Of a stretch of DNA of 64,000 nucleotides, positions 37,651 through 49,722 are shown one piece after another (positions within the stretch are counted from its first letter, which is position 1; each line of letters opens with the position of its first letter). The stretch spans positions 49,686,758 through 49,750,757 of the forward strand of contig OX485805.1 of the NCBI GenBank assembly GCA_950295325.1, in the 5' to 3' direction. The notes beneath the pieces were generated by a model. That model did not search any database. It was given only the letters and a program-made list of their open reading frames with translations, and had not been told where the DNA came from. The position numbers and the translations under genes were made by a program. Origin of the DNA: Polytrichum commune. Taxonomy: Eukaryota > Streptophyta > Polytrichopsida > Polytrichales > Polytrichaceae.

Positions 37651-38161
37651 GGGCCACTTCACACACAAGCCAAGAGCCGGGACCATGAAATTGCGGGAGC
37701 CCAAAAGAAAGTGTTCAAAGGTCGTCCCAAGACACCTCCAAAACCATGTAATGTGGTCATGGGCCCTCAAGTGTAGTGTGAAGCCATATGTGACCGGGCC
37801 CTCTACCAAATGCTATTTCAATGAGTCTATATTTGTGAGGGGTCCTCCCATGTAGTCAAATAAAAAAAATCAACAATTATGAGGTTTCGGAGTGCCATGG
37901 TCTCTTACTTTTGTGTTAGACCTACCTCCAAAGATGGTTCTTGAAAAGAGTCCAAGTGACCATGAAACATGATCCATTTGATGCCATGTAGGAATCCATG
38001 TAGGAATCCATGTAGACTTTACATCCATCTTGCATTCACATACTATGTTGGTCCCTCAACCGTAGTGTGAAGCGAACTTGGACCGGCTCCGCCTTTTCCA
38101 CCAATGAGAGTGCTTGAAGTGTACTGGTCACGGGCTCTCAGTCTCGTGTGTGAAGTGGCCC
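37651..38161 (-). mobile_element. Family B MITE, inverted copy
   Basis: A 511-bp copy in reverse orientation: GGGCCACTTCACACACAAGCC at left and GTCTCGTGTGTGAAGTGGCCC at right. Flanks TTA and TGA differ at one base, so the TSD is blurred. A tandem CCATGTAGGAAT duplication near 37984-38010 explains part of the extra length. Confidence 0.9.
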
Positions 38162-39229
38162 TGAAGCCCCACCTCCTTGCATGTGCGGGCAGGGGGCAGG
38201 TGAATCTTAAAAAAGCAATTCCCCCTAAATCCAGATTCTGACATACACGGTATTGCTTGCCCTAAATAAATCCCCCCTCCCTTAGTTTAATTTAAGCCCC
38301 CTTGCCACATGTATCCATGTGCTTGCACATGCCCCCCTTTTTATTTTATTGTTTTATTCATTCCCCTTTATCATTTCATGCTCGTTTGAACCCAAATAGT
38401 AATTTAATCATTAATATTACTATTTTACAAAATATTCGTAATTCATCTCGTGTCTTTTTATCATCTTCGATGGAGGTAAGCTAGGGAGTATGTTCGTGGC
38501 AAGAGGGAGTGTACTTTTCATTCATCCAACAAACATCCTAAAATAACATTATGTAATTGGTTTGACATCGGAACTTATTTTGGACTACCTTAAGTAAGTC
38601 TAGTGTTCTAAATAAGTCTAGTTGAACACATTTGAGATGAGTAAGTCACAAGCCTATGACCAACCAAGTTTTAAGCATGAATGAAATGTAATTGGTTTCA
38701 ACGTCCAAGAAGCCACAAGGCTTATAGGACAAGAAACACATCCAGACGGTGTCAAGAAGGCCCAAATCCCCTAGGGTAACAGAGTGCATTGCCCTAGTAA
38801 GATATAGGCTAATATCAACTTGAGGGTCTGATTGAAAGGAAGATTTGAGACTGCCTATCTCTAGGATAGTCTCAAGGAGACCTTGACTGTAATGGAGTTG
38901 TAGATGGGTCACTTCAACACAAGGTGTGCCTCGTTTTCATTTGCATTTTTGTAACGAGATTGGCATACTGTAATCTTTTATCCCTAGAAAATGAGATAGT
39001 TGACCACCATCCAATTTCAATGGCAAGTACATGACGATGAGGTGAATGAACATTGAGCTCGGTAACTTCATATACAACAATTTCTTCTCATCGACTTCAC
39101 AAGATCGACTACCTACATTGATTATTGGGATTCAATTAAAGTGCCTTGCAAGTGTGGCATGTGTGTGCCAAGAGGGGAGTTCATATCATGATTTCAAGTG
39201 GCAATCTAGAATACTCTCCCTTCAAGAGA

Positions 39230-39545
39230 CAGTCTCTTGAGTCACTAGGGGCACTTAAAAGTTGCTTTTCGATTGTCGAAGGGGGTTGATGGTCGATTTG
39301 GTTTCCCAACACCTACCGAGGGGATAATAGTATAAACATGTCCATTAAGTTGGTTGTTGACTCTAGTTTCAGCTCGCCAGAGTAGTTCAAGGTATCTAAT
39401 CCTCGTTTGGGGGTTAACTATTTCTAACATTTCTTTGGCAACCCTACACTCTACATTAATAATCAACATTTTTACCCTCCCCCTCGGTTTGTCTTCCCCC
39501 TCTATAGGTGTTGTGAATATTCAAATGGTTAACATTTATGAAAGC
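39230..39545 (+). repeat. Dispersed repeat J, second copy
   Basis: CCAACACCTACCGAGGGGAT, TAAGTTGGTTGTTGACTC, CCCCCTCGGTTTGTCTTCCC and GTTGTGAATATTCA follow the same order as at 18660-18900. Confidence 0.6.
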
Positions 39546-39589
39546 TCAAACAATATGAAGTGTACATTACATACTCTATTTAGTGGCTT

Positions 39590-39952
39590 AATCAATGCTA
39601 ATTGCAAACCGCATGTGTAGTGTCACCGATACTAAATGTAAACCTAACACATTATTTTGTCATTCCTTTTTTTAAATATTAGGCATTATAGATTCACAAT
39701 GTGGCAATGACTGTCACTTGCTTAGTGACTTTCCCTCCAAGTTTCAATCATCCATGACAATATTTATTACATAAATGTCGCAAAGCGGAATATACCAAAG
39801 TCTGCCTCAATAATTGACATTTGAATGAACTAAAAAGTGAGTTGAGATGACAACACTTTGTAAATCTATCCCCGTAAGAAGTATCATTTGAAAAGTTACC
39901 ACATTAACATAGAATACAATGTGACACTAATTATGCTATTTAGTGTCGTGTT
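39590..39952 (+). repeat. Family D repeat, left arm of a second inverted pair
   Basis: GCTAATTGCAAACCGCATGT at the outer end, then GTGTCACCGATACTAAATG, CAATCATCCATGACAATA, AAAAGTTACCACATTAACAT and an inner end of GTGACACTAATTATGC. Partner at about 40590-40795. Confidence 0.75.
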
Positions 39953-40589
39953 TCAATCTTTTGAGATAACATTTATAAAATCACTTAAACCACAAGAGCC
40001 TACTCCAATGTCCATCTCCCATGAGCTTATTGGAGCATATTTCAAGTCACTTCAAGCATGTACGAGATAATGAGAGGATGTCAACTTCAAAGTCTTCGGT
40101 TTAAGGTTAAGGTTAGGACAATATTGTTTAAAAGATGTTCACATGTTAATATGTTCTAACCCACAAACAATTATGTCCACATTAAATTTATCATAGTATT
40201 GAGTATCGTGACCATGAATGGTTACTTGTTGTCACATTTTCCTCCCATGTATCATGGATTTTGACATTCATGCAAACCACACTCTCCAACTGCACCACGT
40301 ATAATTACTGGAACCTCCTGAAATCTACCATAATGAAGGATCCACACCCATCTTCCAAAATCACCACCATATCTACAATTCTAGAAGATTCGATAAGCCT
40401 TCCTCTATTCTAATTTTGCCTCGCTTTTCTTTTCTAGAGAAGTTGTGAACGCGTGGAAAATGGATGTCCAAAATTCTTTCAACCTTCATTTTTAAAGCGC
40501 ATAATCCACCATTATGTGTTTTGTTGAGGTGTTAGGGTGGTAATGCTTTAGGTTTAGAGTTTACCATCATGAAACACGGTAATTGTTGT

Positions 40590-40795
40590 ATATATTTGGT
40601 ATATATTTTGGCATTTTAACAATTTTGTAATGAAAGATTGTCATGGATGATTTAAATTTGGATGAAACATAGTACGTGACAACAATTACAGCATTGTAAA
40701 TATGTGATGTCCTAATTTGTTTTACAAGGAGTGACCAATAATGTTAGGGGTTTACATTTAGTGTTAGTGACACTACATGGGCGGTGTATCATGAT
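40590..40795 (-). repeat. Family D repeat, shortened right arm of the second pair
   Basis: AAGATTGTCATGGATGATTT, GTGACAACAATTACAGCATT, then GTGTTAGTGACACTACATGG and GGCGGTGTATCATGATA. It corresponds to the outer 200 bp of family D in reverse orientation; the inner part is lost. Confidence 0.7.
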
Positions 40796-41339
40796 ATTTT
40801 TGAAGTTCATAAATTCTATGCTCACTCACATATGTCACCTTGATTTGAATGTTTTTCAATGGACCCGGTTTTGTTGTAATGCAAATCTTTGAAATATACT
40901 TGTTAATCTACACTAGTCCGTGACTAGGAGAAATAGTATAGGTGGCCATTTAAGATCACTTACATTGTTGGATCGAGTCGTTCTTGGGTTCATGGACCCC
41001 AAAACCCAAAACCCAGAACCCTACACCATGACTATTTCATGGTAACATTTTAGTTTCTTTTTTAAGTATGGATATATGTTTAACCTCCATTTCTTGGAAG
41101 CCTTGTTGAGAAATTCACATAAAAAACCAACAATTTATAGAATGCCCTAGTTCAACCAAAGTTATACGAAAATAGTGAACCTTGATAAGAAAGACAATGA
41201 GATATAAAACGCTCACAGTTCATACTTATATGTGGCAAATAGGTATCCATAGTTGTACCCTCGATGACATGTAGTATCAACTATATTTGGTATCCGTCCA
41301 AGTAAATCATAGTGGATTAGAGTTATTTGTGAAGTAAAG

Positions 41340-41780
41340 GAGATAAAACCATGGGTTTAGTCCCAAACCTTGAGTAGAAGAGAATTAACACAAAGTCATC
41401 CAAGTTTTCTTAATGCTGAAATTACCGTACACACAAAGTGGTGTTGGGCTATTCAAGACCATGTGTCTAGCTTGTCCTACTAGGATGGGTGGGTCAAGCT
41501 AGCCTTGCATAGGTTGATCCGGGATTTAAGACAGCATGTCCCATTTGCATAGCTTATTTTGAATCTTAAAATTCTCTCAAATTTTGAGAGGTGGAAAAAA
41601 GAAGTCCCACAAATTTCACCCAACTTTCAAAATGGGCTTTAACATAAAGGTTTCTCAATGAAGGATCAAACGTATGCATGGTCTCATCCCACTTTGAGTA
41701 GAGGGACTTTATGGATAACTCTATTGTTCTTGAAATAAAAACCAACTTGTTGTCCATTACTCGCAGACACGATTTTTTAA
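41340..41780 (-). repeat. Dispersed repeat E, inverted copy 3
   Basis: AGAATTAACACAAAGTCATC, GTGGTGTTGGGCTATTCAAG, CCTACTAGGATGGGTGGGTC and CTCTCAAATTTTGAGAG are the reverse complement of copies 1 and 2. Confidence 0.75.
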
Positions 41781-42910
41781 TGACACTCAATATTGGGCCA
41801 CATGAGTAGTATACTTAGGGAGAGTTTCCATGTAAGTTGCTTGCCCACTAGATTCTAGATAATAGCGGGTCGGAGGTGTTCGCATGTAGTTAAGCACAAG
41901 CTGCCATCTAACCACATTATGAGAGTCCGTTAGAACGTGGAGAGCCATGGACAAGGGCCACTGGACTTCCATGCGTCCACCAAAGAATCATCAACCTACA
42001 TGTGCCAGTGACCAAAGGATTAAGACCGGTTGAAGACTCAAGAGAACCAATGATGGTCTAAAATTCCATTCTCAGTAACCTGGTGCATGAGGAGGTTAGG
42101 AAATGGGCCTTGGCTTTGAAAAGATGGGAATAGCTAGTTGGCACATATGAACCCTACACGCCACTGGATGCCCTCTACAGTTGGGCAGGTTCGTCCATAT
42201 TCACACTTGAACTTGGTGGGCGAGCGGCCTACATGGAAACTCACCCTTACACTTTACGGGATTTTTGCTTTCGATTTTTTTACTTATTGAAAAGAGATAG
42301 ACGAGCATGACATCACGAGCCCCCACAAAGAAGGGATGACGTATGGAAACGGACGATTTGTCTAATGCTATTGTTGGGGGTTTCTAAAGAGAGAGAAGTC
42401 AACGTGCGTCGAGGAGGCTTTACAATTTTGGAGTTTAGTTGGCCCTTTGGTTGCTTTGTGAACCTACTCGGTTCCCAAGACCACAATCGTGGAGTCCATG
42501 CTTCACCACGCTTGCAAAAATGGATTATTTTTATTTTTATTTTTATTTTAACACCAACTTACTATATCACTCTCAACACTTGGCAAACATCATCACATAT
42601 ATCGTGTTGGCGGAATCTTCGGATGCATGTTTGGAAGAATCTATATAATCATACATACCAATTTTCTTTGTGTATTCTAAAGAATGCTTTAGTTGTAGAC
42701 CTATTCGGGCCACATTGTAGCATGTTGTGATTGGAGAGACTCCACTTTAAAACTCATTAAGGTTATCCACAAAGTGTTCGGATGATTGGGGGTCCAACAT
42801 CCGTTGGTGTACGTGAACAATGGCTTGTGTTCTTTAATAACATCTCGATCACATGTCGATCTTTCAAAGTAAACCTCAAGTCATGATCTAGAAAGTTTAT
42901 CGGGTCGGGA

Positions 42911-43146
42911 GTTTTCCCATGGGCCGTTCATGGTATTTAGTGTCATGTACTATTTGAGATTACATCGTAATGCAATAACTTCTTACTACATACTCCAATT
43001 TTTACTTTCAAACATTGTATAAGTTGTAATATATATTATAGAACAAAGATGACTTTGTTTGGTAAATATTACATTCTTAACAAATAGTTATAGCATTGTA
43101 TAATTCTCAATAGTGAGTGACACTAAATACCATAACGGTGTAGTGA
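42911..43146 (+). repeat. Family C MITE-like repeat, copy 4
   Basis: Left GGGCCGTTCATGGTATTTAG; right GACACTAAATACCATAACGG then TGTAGTG. The interior TTTGGTAAATATTACATTC and AGTTATAGCATTGTATAAT match the other copies. Confidence 0.76.
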
Positions 43147-43765
43147 TTCATCTTGAGGTTGATCTACGTCTATAAGTAATTTCAAACCGGGCATCATGAG
43201 AATTAGAGGGTCCCTCCATGCAAGCAACTATAAGTTGTTGTTGTTTAAAAATAGAGTCTCTCCACTCACAAGAATGTTATAATGTGACCAACGTCGTGGT
43301 TGGAGGGACTTAACTCTTTTTTTTTTCCTTTCATAAAAAGGTCATCCACAAAGTGTTTGGATGATTGGGGTTCAAAATCTGTTGTTGTGTGTGAATGGTG
43401 GCTTCTCTTTTGGGTTTATGATTTACTCCGATTCTTCTCATTATTTAACATAATTTATAAAACAATGCATGATCCCAATTGATACTTGAGATCGAATTTC
43501 AAACCAAGATAGATGGGTCTTAAGTGGTTCATTTTTCTTAACTAAATCCCTATATTTGATCGGTATGTGGTTTAGTGAGGATCAAAGAGCAAACATCATA
43601 AAGACACTTGTCTAAAAGAGAGTGGACCACGTCTCCACATGTTAATAACTACTCTACGTTCAATGGTAAACATAATTCGGAGAATTCATGGTCATCCAGT
43701 TGGTAAAAGTTACAGAATACGAAAATCGAACCAAATAAACCCACATACGATACGACAAGGTCTGA

Positions 43766-44016
43766 GATGACCCTAAACTACCAGGTGATAGTGGACATGT
43801 ACCCATTTCCCAAAGGCGTGGTTGGCACTTCGAAACCTATTGTGAAACCTTCTCTCTACTTGACAGAAAAAATGCTAAGTAGGTAGGAAGCCAAGAGCCC
43901 ACCCACTGCAAGGTAGGCAGTAAGCCCCACCCTTCACCAAGAGGATTCTTGAGCAGGGTAGGGCCAAACAAGCTCAAATTCACGTCGGATTGCCTGCCGT
44001 TGGTTATTTATTTAGG
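43766..44016 (+). mobile_element. SINE-like repeat (family F)
   Basis: The head GAGATGACCCTAAACTACCA...GATAGTGGACATG aligns with the 5428 repeat, and CTTCTCTCTACTTGACAG is shared. The 3' part (GAGCCCACCCACTGCAAGGT through GATTGCCTGCCGTTGGTT) recurs inverted at 48043-48152. It ends in a short ATTTATTTA tail. The box B equivalent is degraded. Confidence 0.68.
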
Positions 44017-44660
44017 TTAAGGCGAGGCATGAGGTGCCGAGAATCACAAAGTTTGCAAAACATGAAGCTCGACAACCGGACACGTTCTTATTAATAGTAT
44101 TCAAGCTTTATTCATACTTACCCAAATAACCCTCCCCGCGTGACACAAACGAATGAGGAGGTAGGTAGGGGAGTCGGAGGCATCATTCCTTGTAGTTTTT
44201 AGCCCCATTTTTCTTCTTCTTTTTTCCTCGCTACTTAGGGTTGGGCCCTAGAGGGGAACAAAGAGGCACCCCTTAAAAGGTGGCCAGATAGGGGCCACAC
44301 CCCCTTATTATTCCCCTTGGGCCTTAAGAGGGTGCCACGTGGAGAGACGTTTGATCTCCACCGTTGGATCCACATTGGGGAATATCCTGGTGGGCCTTTA
44401 GTACCCCCTAAGTGCCACGTCTTGCACATGTCTCCCTTTATTGTGTATTTGACACTTCACGCTCCTCTTGTGACTTGGTCTAGTAAGTTGGAGGACCGGT
44501 TGCAATTATGGTCAAGAATTTAAGGGGAATGGAGTCATGTGATTGGTTACAAAACCACCGGCTAGGGTTTCCACTGCGGTCAAGAAGAATTCTCCCCTGG
44601 AGAACTCCAAGCATGGATGAAAACAATGACATGAATGTTAACATGACAACGTTGTTTAGG

Positions 44661-44734
44661 GGAGTTCTCTGGAGGTCAAGTTTCTTGGGCAACCTCAAAC
44701 CCTCGTACAATAAACTTGACCTCCAGAGAACTCC
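44661..44734 (+). repeat. Perfect 23-bp hairpin
   Basis: 44661-44683 and 44712-44734 are exact reverse complements (GGAGTTCTCTGGAGGTCAAG start) with a 28-bp loop. A third, inverted half-copy, CTGGAGAACTCC, lies at about 44597-44608. Confidence 0.9.
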
Positions 44735-45404
44735 AACTTGAGGCATTTAGAAAGAAATTGTTTTTGGTTTTTATTTTTCCTGCCATACCAATTGTTGCCT
44801 TAAATAACCTTGTCTTGGGCAAAAATTCTTGATGACAGGTGCACCTTTCCACTGTAGTCTACACGGGCCCTTAGTTGTTGGTTGAAATGGCAAGCTTGTT
44901 TTCTCCAACTCAAAATTTTGTCCCTTACACCCGACCAGGGTGAAGGTTGAGGTGCCGCACAATATTTTTGAACATCCCATTTTTCTTGAAATCTAAGGTT
45001 GTTGGTATGGTCCATAGGGCATTGAAGTGAAAGCCACACTAAGGTGTGCGTGGTGTTATTGAGTTAGTTTTTCTCGTTCTCCATCTTCTAATGATAAGAT
45101 TTACATCATGAAAGTTGTGTTGCACTAGCAAATCTATCATGAACCTTTCAACAAGAATCATATTTTCAATCCGATTCCCCTTGATCTTGTTATGGTTATC
45201 GGAAGTGCATATGTGTTAATTCCCTAAAACAATACATAGGTCTTCCCAAGTGTGTTGACGATTGAGTGTAGAGCAGTTAATAAAATGTGAAGACAGTATC
45301 CAATCTCTTTTCAAATATGTATTATTATTGTAATTTATTTATGTATTATGTGTTTTCTTATTTTCTTATTTTGAATGGTGTTTGTTTTTATTTACACCTA
45401 GTAT

Positions 45405-45620
45405 CCATACACCATGCAAATGTAGGTGCCCAATCAAAGAAAAGTAGCCAATAGCACCTCCACACCTTCATGTATGTGGGCCTATGAAGTACACTTCCAA
45501 ATTCATAGGTAAGGGCTATATGTCCACCCTATTTATTGTAAACATCCCATGCACTTTTTGCCGTTAGATGGGATCATGCGACATGAATTGCCTTATCCAA
45601 TTAGAATTTATGATTCATGA
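45405..45620 (+). repeat. Dispersed repeat I, copy
   Basis: CCCAATCAAAGAAAAGTAGC, CACCTTCATG and AAGTACACTTCCAAATTCAT align with 63110-63210. A further related piece lies near 38220-38420. Confidence 0.5.
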
Positions 45621-45891
45621 TATTTCATTTTGAGTGTCCCAAACTTGAAGGTGAGATGTGGCAATTATAAGAGATCAAATGAATATCCTTGTTTTTTTAT
45701 TTAAAAGAAAAAGTGATCTTAGGCCTCCCAATTGTGTTACGTAGGTGAACTTTAAAATGGTGTCCTTATTTTAGGCACATAGTCCAATCTCATCATACAC
45801 ACGTGTTACTTTGATGTATATTATCAACTACTTACAAACCTTGCTTGATACCACTCAAACATAGGCATCACGCAATGTTAGTGCTCACTTA

Positions 45892-46393
45892 GGGCGACTT
45901 CACACACAAGCCAAGAACTGTGACCGTGAAATTGTGAGAGCCCAAAAGAAAGTGTCCAAAGGCCGTCCCAACACACCTCCAAAACCATCTATGGTGGTCA
46001 CGGACCTTCAAGTGTAGTGTGAAGTTATATGTGACTGGGCCCTCAACCATATACTATTTCAAAGAATTTCTATTCATGCGGGTCCTCACACATGATAAAA
46101 TAAAATAAACCAACGGTTGTGAGCATTTGGAATGCCATGGTCTCCCGGTTTTGTGTTAGGCCTACCTCCAACAGGTGGTTTTTGAAAATAGTTCAAGTGA
46201 CCATGAAACATGATCCATTCAATACCATGTAGGAATCCATGTAGACTTTACATCCATCTTGCATTCACATACTCCGTTGGTCCCTCGAGCATACTAGTGT
46301 GAAGCGAACTTGGACCGGCTCCGCCTTCTCCACCAATGAGAGTGCTAGAAACGTAATGGTCAGGGGCTCTCGGTCTCGTGAGTGAAGTGGCCC
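45892..46393 (-). mobile_element. Family B MITE, inverted copy
   Basis: A 502-bp reverse-orientation copy: GGGCGACTTCACACACAAGC at left, GAGTGAAGTGGCCC at right; flanks TTA and TCA. The interior is collinear with the other copies. Confidence 0.9.
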
Positions 46394-46549
46394 TCATTGT
46401 TTGCAAATGCTTGGGCCCCTTTTGCATAAAAGATTTGAAAGCCCAAAGGAACAAGTTGATCCTACCCATTGCTTGAGAGCATCTTATCCAAGCTTGCTCA
46501 ATGGTTTTTTGAACTCTACACTTGAGCATTCAAGTCAAGATCTCAAGCT

Positions 46550-47330
46550 TTGAATGGATTTAGAATGCTTAGGTGGCGCCTTGATGGATCCCATGTGGCA
46601 CGTCTATTATAAAAAAGCTCGATCTCCGTTGAAAACCCTAAGCACTTTTGAGCCGGACCACTTTACACTTGCTCAAATCGGTGAAAGTTTGAAGATTGGT
46701 ACATGTAATGGGGTTCGTACTCATATCCATGATATATGATAGAATATGATATGAAGGCCAAATTTGGAGTTAGCTTCCAAAAGAGAGTTATGGAGGGTGA
46801 AGTAGTTATGGAGACATGAAGTAGACGAGGGGCCTACAAATACGTAACTCACAATTTCTATAACCTTATGTCACTTTCCACCACTTTACATCCAATTTCA
46901 TAACAAATATAAACTCTACAAATTATTGTGGGAGATTGTACTTATGAAAATGTTTATGAACATGAAGTGCGGCCGGATATTATAAAAAAAAACATGTTCA
47001 TGCATGTTGTGCTCAAATGAATGAATTGTCTCGGCAATAAGCCTTTCAAAAGTTGGAATCACATCTTGGTCACTTAACCCTTGGGGGTAAAGCCCCTCTA
47101 CAATTTTTGCTTTGGAGTGAAGGTTGTCCAATTTAAAAATTGTAACTCTTGAGAAGTGCAAGTTTGAGCTCTCAACTCAAACTCTCATGCCTTCTAGTTG
47201 TAAAGGGGTCTCTTTACACTTTACTCTAGTTGAGAAGAAGAGTGAGAGCTTTAAGAATTGAGGATTATCGTCGGCAGTGGGACTCTTGTTCACGCATGTT
47301 CACTAGTTCAATGTACATTTGATTGTCACT
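46550..47330 (+). repeat. Dispersed repeat K, diverged copy
   Basis: GATGGATCCCATGTGGCACG and GACCACTTTACACTTGCTC correspond to 19440-19690 and 18970-19220. Scattered shared words only; a low-identity repeat with no gene. Confidence 0.4.
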
Positions 47331-47347
47331 GAGTCAGTTGGAAAGGT

Positions 47348-47365
47348 GGGGGGGGGGGGGGGGGG
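47348..47365 (+). repeat. Poly(dG) run, 18 bp
   Basis: A pure G run with no gene nearby. Confidence 0.95.
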
Positions 47366-48042
47366 AGCTAAGACATGAGCGATGAGCAGTGATCTCAAAA
47401 TAATGAAATCCCCATGATTATAGATTTTTCAATGTAGACTCTACACTTGTTTTGGTAAATGTGTTTTAACATGTGGATATTAAAAACTCATTTCTACACA
47501 AAAAAAAAATAGTGCCTAGCTATTACCATGCACTATCATGAAGCATCTTATTAGAATCCCAACTTGATTATTGGTTGTAAGCACCGTTGGATACAAACAT
47601 TTCATATGATCTATTGTAAATAAAAAATAATTGAGCCAACTGTGCACAAACCAAGTGATGTAAATTATAAGGTGCATATAATTATTTCAAAAGAATCATT
47701 ATATTTGGGGTAAGAGTAATATAGTGTCAATCAAAACCCCAAGCAATATATATTTCCCAATTTCATGCTACTTCATCTTTTTATTCATCTTATATTAATG
47801 ATACCTACGCATGTCATATTTCTTCAACCCTTTCTTAGAACTAAGAATTTTGTAAGATTTAGCTACAAGGAATAAGATTAACTCTAACTAGTTCTTCAAG
47901 TGATTTTTAAGATGACCGGAGTCGCCCTTGAGATTGTTTGTTGTTGCCTTGCATAGAAATTTGAACACATATAGAAGATATTTCAAGTGCGAACCTTTCA
48001 TTTTCTTCCTAGAGACACCAGAAGATAAAATAAAATAAAAAC

Positions 48043-48152
48043 CAACGTCGGGCAATCCGACATGGATTTGAGCCCGTTGGCCCTACCATGCTCAAGAATC
48101 CCCTTGGTGTAGGGTGGGGTTTACTGCCTACCTTGCGGTGGGTGGGCTCTTG
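48043..48152 (-). mobile_element. SINE-like family F, 3' part
   Basis: Reverse complement of the last 110 bp of family F: GAGCCCACCCACCGCAAGGT, CCAAGGGGATTCTTGAGCA, GGATTGCCCGACGTTGGTT and then a TTTATTTTATTTTAT tail. It starts 36 bp downstream of the LINE fragment's stop on the same strand. Confidence 0.7.
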
Positions 48153-48187
48153 TTTGTAAAAATATGTGAAATAAAATGAATTGATAC

Positions 48188-48523
48188 CTATTTACTATGT
48201 GGGGGGAGGGGGGGGGGTATTGGTTCTTGTTCATTGTCAAGTTTTCTCTTATTAAGAACTAGGTATGTGAGATATTTGATGGCTATTTGGTGGATGGTTT
48301 TCATTGTTTTTTTTATAAGTGTTGTGGGGATATGTAGGTTCTGAAGGAGTTCTATGCTTCTTGTGTGAATGGCTCCCCTTACCCTTGCGGTGATAACTAT
48401 GAGGGATAATTGGAAACACCACATACATATCAACCCGATTTTGGTGAATTTAGGGCATGTGTATACTGGGATGTTGGCAATAAAAACATGATAGAACTTA
48501 TTATCCTTTTGAAATGATATCAA
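48188..48523 (-). pseudogene. LINE ORF2 C-terminal fragment, same family as the 20331 copy
   Basis: An open frame whose final 70 codons align with the tail of the 20331-21460 LINE: ITARVRGAIHTRSIE corresponds to VTTGVQGAVHKQS, and IHQIAIKYLTYLVLNKRKL to VHQIAIKYFTCLVITKKKL. Residues upstream of about position 45 no longer match in this frame, so the fragment is 5'-truncated or frameshifted. It ends in a proline-rich PIPPPLPP stretch encoded across a G-rich tract. Non-functional. Just beyond its 3' end (48043-48152) lies the tail of the family F SINE-like repeat on the same strand. Confidence 0.75.
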
Positions 48524-49722
48524 TGATGGCTTCTCATGATAGCTAAGGAATGGCTATGACACCATTGACATAGTTACCGTCCATAGGACTTGTGCTTCCA
48601 TTGTTTTTTATTTTATTTTCACAAGGTCACACGAGGGCATCCCAATATGTTGATGTATTATCAAGCCATGTTCAATATGAATTTGTCGAGATTGGTAAAT
48701 TGATAAGATAAGCGCATACAATCATGGTCTTCCAATGGAACAATGGTGTCACCCCAAGTGTAAGTCACAATAGTCACTGCCCATTTACTGGGAACACGTG
48801 GTTAATAAAAAAACGTAGTTGTTATTGTTCCCTTTAATACAATAATTGATCCCATTGGCACAAAATCAACATTCCAAAGGCAAGTGGTGGTTTAGACTGT
48901 ATATCTGCTTCATTCTAGTAAATGTTGTATCCACAATTAGGTATTTGCCCAGATGATTGTCTAGGTCATTTCATTTGGGTTTGCATTTGTATTCAAGGTT
49001 TTAACAAATTGGAGGCTATGCAAGTGCCCTATAGACACACATAGATAAGCCACAACAAAAGACTCATGACATATACCATAGGATCTAAAACAAATCTTAA
49101 ATTATGTTACAAATATTCTTTACAAATAATTTTAGTAGATTTTATAAGCATTTTCATAACACTCTTACATGACTTGCTGCCAAAACTTTAAAAAAAAAAT
49201 TGACATACAAAAATTGGTCCCAAATGTTTTAGGCATTGTTGGTGACACAACATGACTGCAAGGATTACATGGTCTTACCATTGGTTCTGGTCACTACGTG
49301 GACATGAAGGTTCTACGAAGGTAATCCAACATGAAGAATACAACACCTATTGAAACTTAAACTATGGGTTCAAAAGTCATGTCATGCACCTTATTTTTAA
49401 ACCCCTTAAGAATTGGATATTTTAGTTGTCCAAGTTGACCACACTAGGCCAACAACTTAGACCACCTTAGCATTAGAGCTTGAGTGCCCCTGACCGATGA
49501 AACCTCAAACCTCATTGGTGGCAAAGTTCGAGAGCTTCCCACTTTCACTTACAATAGAAGTTAAAGGTCAAAGAGACCAAGGAAATTTGAATGGATGAAA
49601 AACCTACATGGCCTGCAACATGATATATTGGTACATCATTTACCAAATCTTATGTCAAACACTCCTCAAAGAGCTTGATATGGTACAAACCAAGAGACCA
49701 TGACACTTCAAAACCTCACAAC

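Noticed and set aside
42365-42730. A 121-codon frame.
   Set aside because: No domain, AT-rich codons, repetitive IFIF stretch from a TTTTTA run, and no conserved context.
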